DNA from: an uncultured Micrococcales bacterium
GTDB taxonomy: Bacteria > Actinomycetota > Actinomycetes > S36-B12 > GCA-2699445
DNA length: 5,098 nt
Assembly (NCBI GenBank): GCA_903915555.1
Contig: CAIWTL010000458.1
Location: forward strand, 1-5,098
Direction: 5' to 3'
Below the pieces are notes generated by a model. The model saw only the letters and a list, made by a program, of their open reading frames with translations, was not told the origin of the DNA and did not search any database. Positions 1 to 5,098 of the stretch are shown piece by piece. Within the stretch, counting starts at the first letter, position 1; each line of letters opens with the position of its first letter. The translations under genes and the position numbers were made by a program.

Positions 1-1913
1 AGCATTCCGGGGTCGATGTCACGGCCTTGGCCCGGGCGATGCTGAGCAACGCCGGCGGTCACTCGTTGCAGGGCGGTTCGACGATCACCCAGCAGTGGGT
101 GAAGAACGTCCTGGCGAACACGGCTGTCGACGAGGCCGACATCCAGGCGGCCACAGAGCAGACGTGGGCCCGCAAACTGCGCGAGGCGAAGCTGGCCATC
201 GTGGCGAACCACGAGTTCACCAAGGACGAGATCCTGACCAGCTACCTGAACACCGTCTACTTCGGGGACCAGGCCTATGGCCTGTATGCGGCGGCCAACC
301 GCTACTACGGTGTGGCCCCCAGCGAGTTGACCCTGAACCAGGCGGCGACTTTGGCGGGTCTGGTTCAGGCGCCCTCGGCATTGGAACCCACGGGCAACCG
401 GCAAGCAGCGCGGGAGCGGCGCAACCAGGTGCTGGAGCGGATGCTGGCCGAGGGCTACATCGACAAGCAGCAGTACGACGAGGTGACGTCGAGCCCACTG
501 CGGTTGGACGTCGCCCAGCCCGAGACCGGCTGCGAGTACTCCGACTTCCCGCACTATTGCAGCTACGTGCGTGACTTCATGCTGACCGACCCCGCCTTCG
601 GCGCCACGCCCGAGGAGCGGCAGCAGAAGTTCGACCGCGGCGGGGTGGTCGTGCACACCGCGCTGGACCCCAAGGTCCAGCGGGCCGCGATCGCGGCCAT
701 GCGGGCGCGGGTGGGAGAGGATGGTGACGTCGCCGCGGCCGGAGCCGTGATGAAGCCCGGTACGCCGGAGGTGGTGGCGATGGCCACCAACCGCCGCTAC
801 GGCCGCGGAGAGTACGAGACCGAGATCGTCTACGCGAACAACGCCATGGGCCCGCTGGGCAGCAACTTCAAACCCTTCGTACTGGCCGCTGCCCTGGAGT
901 CGGGTTTTCCGCCGTCGACCCGGTTCGACACCCCGTCGGGCTACTACCCGGCCGGCATGTGGGCTCCCGAAGGCGGGTTCCGCAACGCGAACCTCGCCAA
1001 CAACGGCTACCTTGACGCCCGCGGCGCCCTGCGCGGCAGCGTGAACACCTGGTTCATCCAGTTGATCGAGCAGACCGGCGTGCTGCCGGTCGTCGACTTC
1101 GCGCAGCGCCTGGGAATCACCACTCTCCCAACGAAGGGGGACGGCAAGATCACCGAGAAGGACGCCAGTCTCGCGCTGGGCACCTATGACGGGAATCCGC
1201 TGGAGGTGGTGTCGGCCTACTCCACGTTCATCGCAGGGGGCCGCACATGCCGGCCGTCTCCGGTCATCTCGGTGGAGTCCAAGGACGGCACCGAGCGCGC
1301 GATCGCCACCGACAAGCGCTGCTATGAAGGAACGAGCGCCGCTGTGGCGGACACCGTCGCCAACATGCTGCAGGGCCCGTTCGACGCCGGCGGTACCGCT
1401 GCTTCCCTCCGGCTGGACGACGATCGCCCGGCCGGTGGCAAGACCGGCACCACGGACAACAGCTCCGCGACCTGGTTCACCGGCTTCACGCCGCAATACG
1501 CCATGACCGTCTGGGTGGGGGATCCGCGGGGTGGTTTCGCCTATCCGCTGCGTGATCGCTACATCGGGGGCACGTACTACGGGGACGTCTTCGGCGCCAC
1601 GATCGCCGGTCCCATCTGGCAGGACGTCATGAACACGATCCACAAGGGTCTGCCCGTGAAGCCGATGCCTGCCGTCGACCCGACCACCTCGGTCAACAGC
1701 GTGCCGGTGGTCCCCGACCTGGTGGGTCTGTCGCAGGAAGCCGCTGCCAGTGCCGCGGAAGGCGGCGGGTTCCGCAGCGTTCAGATCGCGGCAGCCGACC
1801 CGGCCGACTCGGCTTCCCTGACATCCGGCATGGTGGCCCGACAGCAGCCCGCTGCGGGGCACGCGCTCCCGGTTGTTTCCCGCGACCTCATCACGTTGTT
1901 CGTGGTTCCCTGA
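1..1913 (+). CDS. Class A penicillin-binding protein (PonA/PBP1a-like transglycosylase-transpeptidase) with C-terminal PASTA domain, 5'-partial
   Basis: This bifunctional cell-wall synthase polymerises lipid II into glycan strands and cross-links the stem peptides outside the membrane. The reading frame is open from base 3 (HSGVDVTALARAML), so the gene begins upstream. The TTG at 27 is internal, and the membrane anchor and the catalytic-Glu motif (EDRxFxxH) are mostly cut off. Counting from codon 27, the glycosyltransferase (GT51) motifs are GGSTITQQ (16-23), RKLREAKLA (49-57), KDEILTSYLN (66-75) and RRNQVLERM (131-139). The transpeptidase motifs are SNFK with nucleophile Ser279, SVN (338-340) and KTGTT (472-476). 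A single PASTA domain follows, about residues 558-628 (VPDLVGLSQEAA onward). Cys169/Cys178 and Cys408/Cys432 may form extracellular disulfides. All visible motifs are intact. The gene ends at TGA 1911-1913 and is followed by a hairpin. The family call is secure; which PBP paralogue it is cannot be decided here. Confidence 0.97.
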   Translation, partial: HSGVDVTALARAMLSNAGGHSLQGGSTITQQWVKNVLANTAVDEADIQAATEQTWARKLREAKLAIVANHEFTKDEILTSYLNTVYFGDQAYGLYAAANRYYGVAPSELTLNQAATLAGLVQAPSALEPTGNRQAARERRNQVLERMLAEGYIDKQQYDEVTSSPLRLDVAQPETGCEYSDFPHYCSYVRDFMLTDPAFGATPEERQQKFDRGGVVVHTALDPKVQRAAIAAMRARVGEDGDVAAAGAVMKPGTPEVVAMATNRRYGRGEYETEIVYANNAMGPLGSNFKPFVLAAALESGFPPSTRFDTPSGYYPAGMWAPEGGFRNANLANNGYLDARGALRGSVNTWFIQLIEQTGVLPVVDFAQRLGITTLPTKGDGKITEKDASLALGTYDGNPLEVVSAYSTFIAGGRTCRPSPVISVESKDGTERAIATDKRCYEGTSAAVADTVANMLQGPFDAGGTAASLRLDDDRPAGGKTGTTDNSSATWFTGFTPQYAMTVWVGDPRGGFAYPLRDRYIGGTYYGDVFGATIAGPIWQDVMNTIHKGLPVKPMPAVDPTTSVNSVPVVPDLVGLSQEAAASAAEGGGFRSVQIAAADPADSASLTSGMVARQQPAAGHALPVVSRDLITLFVVP

Positions 1914-2046
1914 CTGATCCCCCTGCGGGGTGCACTTCGGCGACCTCGGGGTCGCCTGGTTTTCTCGGTGATGTCCACAGCGAGCAGTCAGACCTCCAAG
2001 GCGTTGAGGTCGTGGCGGTGGGCGCTCACGGTCAGCGAACGCTACG
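1914..2046. other. Intergenic gap between convergent genes
   Basis: This 133-bp gap separates the stop codons of the plus-strand PBP gene and the minus-strand adenylating enzyme. It holds a short C4/G4 inverted repeat (1919-1922 with 1927-1930) and the stronger hairpin annotated separately. I see no convincing gene or promoter in it. Short open frames that cross it in either direction have no family resemblance and run into the flanking genes. Confidence 0.7.
1939..1965 (+). terminator. Probable Rho-independent terminator of the PBP gene
   Basis: A perfect 7-bp G/C-rich inverted repeat (GGCGACC at 1939-1945, GGTCGCC at 1950-1956) encloses the 4-base loop TCGG. It is followed on the plus strand by TGGTTTTCT, a short interrupted T-tract. 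It starts 25 bases after the PBP stop codon. There is no T-run on the other side, so it should work mainly for plus-strand transcription and only weakly, if at all, for the opposing gene. The T-tract is short, as is common in high-GC actinobacteria, so the call is probable and not certain. Confidence 0.6.
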
Positions 2047-3426
2047 TCAGGTGGGCGCGGGTGATCGAAGCGGGATCACCTCCTGGAACTTGCCGGTCGT
2101 CCCGTTGGTCCGCGGCGGTTGACGATCGAAGTCGACCTGGGGGTCCGTAACGCCTTGAGCAGCGAGGTAGGAGGTCACGGCCTGTCGCACCATCGGCCAC
2201 ACGACATCGACCGCAGCACCCGGATGGACCTCGAGGCGAACCAGGAGTCGAGCGGGCGCCTCCTGGAGCAACTGGACTCGGCGCACACCCTCGACCTGTT
2301 CCGCGACCGTCGCAAGACCCAGGGGCGCGATCGCCACCATGTCGCCCGGCACACCAGGCAGGCGAAGCACGTCGCCCGTCCGACCGTGCACGCGGAGGGC
2401 AGGCAAGCGGTCGCCGCACCGGCACGGTCCTTCCTGGACGAGGATCGAGTCGCCGAGGTCGTAGCGGATGAGTGGCTGGACCGTGTTCGCCAGGTGTGTG
2501 AGCAGCACGGTGTGGGACGGCTCGCCCACGGGCGTGGGACGGCCGTTGGCGTCGACGGGCTCGAGGATCACCCAGTCGCTGTTGACGTGGAGCCAGCCCT
2601 GGTCACAGGAGTAGGCAATCGTGAGGAACTCCGAGGAACTGTAGGTCTCGCGCAGGGGCACCCCGAACGCCGACTCGATGCGTTGACGCACTGCGGGGGC
2701 AATCGACTCGCCTCCTGCCTCGAGCAGCACGGGCCTGATCCGCAGGCGGCCGGCGGCCTGCTCCCGGCTGAGGATGTCGAGCTCACTGGGGTAGCTCGTC
2801 AGAGCGGCCGGATCGAGCGCATTCAGTCGGGTCACGAGCCGCGGCAGTGCCGTCTGCAGCGGAATCACTCCGAAGGAACGCTGCCGCACGCGATCCCGTT
2901 TGCGCTGGACCTCCATCCAACCTTCCCCGGCGTAGTGTCCACCCGTGCCGACGACGGCGATCCAGCGATGTCGTCGCGTCGCGAAGGCCCACCAGTCGCG
3001 TGCCGACAGCCAGGCCAGATCGATGCGCAGCGAGAGGGTCGCGTAGGCGCGCACCGACCGCTGATCGTGGACGAACAAGCCGGGCAGGCCCGTGGTGCCC
3101 GACGACTGGCACACGAAGTAGGAACCCTCGTACGACGCACCGATCCGGCGGGGATCGGACATGAATGCCTCGACGCCCGTGCGGGTCACCGTGGGATCGG
3201 TCACCCAGTGGTCGAAGTCGTCCATGAGTTCACGCTTGCCGAGGATGGGAAGGTCCGCGAGCGTGACGGGGCCCGGCGGCAGGCCTTCGTAGCGCTCGCG
3301 CAGCAGTGGTGAATGCAGTCGAGCGAACGCGACCAGGTCCTGGAGCCGTCGGCGCTGACGACGCGCGACTCCGGCCGGCCCCTCCCGCTGAGCGCGGAGG
3401 ATGTCGACCATCGAGATGGTCTCCAT
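2047..3426 (-). CDS. Adenylate-forming enzyme, PaaK-like / coenzyme F390 synthetase-related family, substrate unknown
   Basis: Members of this superfamily activate a carboxylic acid (or, in F390 synthetase, cofactor F420) with ATP to an acyl-AMP or AMP adduct, often followed by CoA thioester formation. The 459-residue product is close to the usual PaaK length and looks complete. Visible motifs in order are the phosphate loop CQSSGTTGLPGLF (106-118), an acyl-enzyme fold segment with LLEAGGE (234-240), the A5-type YSSSE (262-266), A7 IRYDLGD (320-326), a CRCGDRLP segment (335-342), A8 GRTGD (348-352) and a C-terminal A10 NGTTGK with Lys446. There is no signal peptide, so it is presumably cytoplasmic. 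The phosphate-loop lysine of classical PaaK is Leu114 here, and the GLFV sequence after it resembles F390 synthetase-related proteins more than phenylacetate-CoA ligase. The ATG at 3426 has no clear ribosome binding site. Met6 (3409-3411) has GGAG nine bases upstream and is an alternative start. The gene may be co-transcribed with the upstream hydrolase gene. The superfamily is secure; the substrate cannot be inferred. Confidence 0.9.
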   Translation of the reverse strand: METISMVDILRAQREGPAGVARRQRRRLQDLVAFARLHSPLLRERYEGLPPGPVTLADLPILGKRELMDDFDHWVTDPTVTRTGVEAFMSDPRRIGASYEGSYFVCQSSGTTGLPGLFVHDQRSVRAYATLSLRIDLAWLSARDWWAFATRRHRWIAVVGTGGHYAGEGWMEVQRKRDRVRQRSFGVIPLQTALPRLVTRLNALDPAALTSYPSELDILSREQAAGRLRIRPVLLEAGGESIAPAVRQRIESAFGVPLRETYSSSEFLTIAYSCDQGWLHVNSDWVILEPVDANGRPTPVGEPSHTVLLTHLANTVQPLIRYDLGDSILVQEGPCRCGDRLPALRVHGRTGDVLRLPGVPGDMVAIAPLGLATVAEQVEGVRRVQLLQEAPARLLVRLEVHPGAAVDVVWPMVRQAVTSYLAAQGVTDPQVDFDRQPPRTNGTTGKFQEVIPLRSPAPT

Positions 3427-3510
3427 GTGTCCAGGCTAATGCCCAAGGATCGACGCGTCAGTGGATGAGTCGGATGCTGGGACTGGGGACGATGCTGCCT
3501 GCACCGAGGC
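3427..3510. other. Spacer between two co-directional minus-strand genes
   Basis: These 84 bases separate the hydrolase stop codon (TAA, 3511-3513) from the ATG of the adenylating enzyme. On the minus strand I find only a weak 4-bp GCCT/AGGC stem just after the stop and no T-tract, so no convincing terminator. I also see no clear -35/-10 pair and no strong Shine-Dalgarno sequence before the ATG. Read-through from the hydrolase gene is therefore plausible, but an independent promoter cannot be excluded by eye. GATGCTG occurs twice (3473-3479 and 3491-3497), which I consider chance. Confidence 0.5.
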
Positions 3511-5098
3511 TTACAGGGGACTCTCCGGGGGGCCAGGCGGGGCGAACGGGCACAGCGGCGGCCGGTTGGGGTCGGGCTTCGTCCCGGTCACGATGAAGTC
3601 GGTGATGGGATCGTTGACGCACGAGGACTCCACGTTGATCCAGTTGACGTGCTGCCAGCCGTCGAACCGGACGAGGCCGGCTCGGCGGAAGGAGGCCGCC
3701 ATCTGCGCCATCCAGGGGGCGGGAGTCGCCCCGTCGCCGGTCGAACCGGAGATCAGGACGTTCTCGGCAGCCCTGGCGATCCGCGCGAACCTGGGCGTTC
3801 TCGTCAGCGGGATGGGGTCCGGCTCGAGGGAGGTGAGACCGGCCGCGTTCGGCAGCAGCCCCGCCGTGTTCGCAGCATTGAAGGGGAAGTTGCGCACGTT
3901 GTTCAGCAGGATTCGCCGGGCCACCTCGCCCGGAATATCCCCGTCGGCGTAGTCGAGGTAGTTGATGATCCGGTTGGCCATGCCTCTGTTGGCAGCATCG
4001 TCGGCGCCCTTCCCGCCGTTCCCGATCTGCGGGGAGAAGGGGTCGTCTTCCGCCACCTCCTCGATCACGTCACGGACCTCATCGGACGCTTGTTCGTCGG
4101 CTGCTTCGACTTTCGGGTTACGAACCTGGTCGATTGCGTCGATCAACTCTTGGATCTTGGTCCACTGGGACTGAGCGGATGCCTGCTGCGCCACGTAACG
4201 CTGGAAAGTCCACTGGTCGAGTTGCCCTTCCGTCCCCGGGACAGCAACCGGCCCATTGATTCTGAGGTCGTCCCTCGTGGCGATGATCTCGGCGGCGAAG
4301 CCCGGCCTGACCTGGGGCGTCGCCATGACCGTGAGCGCCCGGTCGGTCGCCTGAGCCCGGACCCGGGCGAAGTCCCGGTACCCCCGCCGAGGATCGACAG
4401 GGCCGTCGAGCAGGATCGCTCGGAGCCGGTCCGGGTAGCGGAGCGCATAGACGTACCCGATCCGGCTGCCGTAGCTGGCGCCCCAGAAGGTGAGCTTGTC
4501 GTCACCGACGGCCCGACGCATCATGTCCAGGTCGCGCACGACGTTGTTGGTCCCCATGTAGGGGGCGATCCCGAGGTTCTGCGGCAGACATTGTCGTGCG
4601 GCGGCCCTCGCTTGACTGCGGGACTGCGAGAGCAGGGAGAACCACTGCGACCGGGTCGGAAGGCCGGTGGTGGGAAGGGGGCTGGGCTCCGGGGTGGTGG
4701 CTGTGCAGCCCTGGATGGACGGCCGGGACAGGCCGACTCCCCGGGGGTCCCATGAGATGAAGTCGAAGTGACGCCTGACAGAGGTCGGGAGGCTGTCGGC
4801 AATCCCGCCGGCGACCTGTTCGACCCCGGACTCCGCGGGGCCTCCGGGATTGAAGAACAGTGTCCCGCGCTTGACCCCGGTCGCCGGCACCTTCGCTGCG
4901 GCGAGTGCGACAGTCCTGCCATTCGGCCTGGAGTAGTCCCGCGGAAGGATGATCCGGCCACACCGCGCGGTCGGGGCCTTCTTCATCGGGCATCGCTCCC
5001 AGGTGAAAGTGCCGGGAGTGGGGCCGCCGCCGGCGTGGGCGGGCCCGGCAACTGTGGCCGGGACGATCAATCCGACCAGGACCATCGCCCCCGTCGAG
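3511..5098 (-). CDS. Secreted alpha/beta-hydrolase, tripeptidyl aminopeptidase (TAP/SlpD-like, S33) type, probably 5'-partial
   Basis: Family members are exported serine peptidases that release short peptides from protein N-termini. Counting from the ATG at 5083-5085 (524 residues), a hydrophobic stretch ends at PAHA, with likely signal peptidase cleavage after Ala18. Next come an oxyanion-region motif NPGGPAESG (79-87), WDPRGVGLS (112-120), nucleophile elbow GASYG with Ser204, Asp451 in GDGATP, and His479 in WQHVNW. The C-terminal TAP-like domain ends with the family pattern SSCVNDPITDF...GTKPD...LC. Six cysteines (32, 42, 127, 166, 489, 512) could form three disulfides. The frame stays open upstream of 5085 to the window edge (codons S-T-G-A), and a signal peptide starting at this ATG would lack a basic n-region, so the true start is probably outside. 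Unusual points are an acidic stretch at 327-348, Ala in place of the usual third Gly of GGPG, and Tyr-Leu-Asp where many relatives have Cys-x-Asp near 376-378. The catalytic triad is present, so it is probably active; lipase, esterase or proline iminopeptidase-like activity on other substrates is possible. Confidence 0.92.
   Translation of the reverse strand, partial: STGAMVLVGLIVPATVAGPAHAGGGPTPGTFTWERCPMKKAPTARCGRIILPRDYSRPNGRTVALAAAKVPATGVKRGTLFFNPGGPAESGVEQVAGGIADSLPTSVRRHFDFISWDPRGVGLSRPSIQGCTATTPEPSPLPTTGLPTRSQWFSLLSQSRSQARAAARQCLPQNLGIAPYMGTNNVVRDLDMMRRAVGDDKLTFWGASYGSRIGYVYALRYPDRLRAILLDGPVDPRRGYRDFARVRAQATDRALTVMATPQVRPGFAAEIIATRDDLRINGPVAVPGTEGQLDQWTFQRYVAQQASAQSQWTKIQELIDAIDQVRNPKVEAADEQASDEVRDVIEEVAEDDPFSPQIGNGGKGADDAANRGMANRIINYLDYADGDIPGEVARRILLNNVRNFPFNAANTAGLLPNAAGLTSLEPDPIPLTRTPRFARIARAAENVLISGSTGDGATPAPWMAQMAASFRRAGLVRFDGWQHVNWINVESSCVNDPITDFIVTGTKPDPNRPPLCPFAPPGPPESPL

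Noticed and set aside
27..29. TTG at 27 as the start of the PBP gene
   Set aside because: The frame is open to the window edge, and the codons before it encode HSGVDVTA, which continues the conserved first glycosyltransferase motif. It is an internal Leu codon.
1919..1930. C4/G4 inverted repeat after the PBP stop as a separate terminator
   Set aside because: The stem is only 4 bp and no T-tract follows; the hairpin at 1939-1956 is the better candidate.
1968..2150. Small plus-strand open frame across the intergenic gap (60 codons)
   Set aside because: It overlaps the 3' end of the opposing gene, starts just after the terminator hairpin with no promoter seen, and its product resembles nothing I recognise.
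2119..3312. Long plus-strand open frame (397 codons) antisense to the adenylating enzyme
   Set aside because: It lies entirely opposite a gene with clear family motifs, and its translation has no recognisable domain. Long antisense open frames are expected when third positions are strongly G/C.
3649..4755. Long plus-strand open frame (368 codons) antisense to the hydrolase
   Set aside because: It is opposite a gene with an intact catalytic triad and family C-terminal pattern. The translation is low-complexity, rich in Arg, Gly, Pro and Val, with no motif, as for a shadow frame.

Overview
The window is a high-GC stretch with strong G/C preference at third codon positions. It encodes a bifunctional penicillin-binding protein (PBP) ending in a PASTA domain and a secreted tripeptidyl-aminopeptidase-type hydrolase. 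This combination points to an actinobacterium (Actinomycetota); nothing in the sequence lets me name a genus.

Layout: (1) From the left edge to 1913, plus strand, lies the 3' part of a class A PBP. Its 5' end, with the membrane anchor and the first glycosyltransferase motif, is outside the window. (2) Positions 1914-2046 form a short gap between convergent genes and contain a probable intrinsic terminator for the PBP gene. (3) Positions 2047-3426, minus strand, encode a complete adenylate-forming enzyme of the PaaK / coenzyme F390 synthetase-related type. (4) Positions 3427-3510 are a short spacer. (5) From 3511 to the right edge, minus strand, lies an exported alpha/beta-hydrolase of the tripeptidyl aminopeptidase (TAP/SlpD-like, S33) type. 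It is nearly complete but probably lacks a few N-terminal signal-peptide codons.

The two minus-strand genes run in the same direction, 84 bp apart with no convincing terminator between them, so they could be co-transcribed (hydrolase first, ligase second). The PBP acts in the cell wall and the hydrolase is exported, so both work outside the membrane. The ligase has no signal peptide and should be cytoplasmic. I see no evidence that the three genes form one pathway. There are no tRNA/rRNA genes, mobile elements, CRISPR arrays or large repeats. The region looks like ordinary chromosome. The points worth a second look are the divergent motifs in the ligase and the hydrolase, not a new system.
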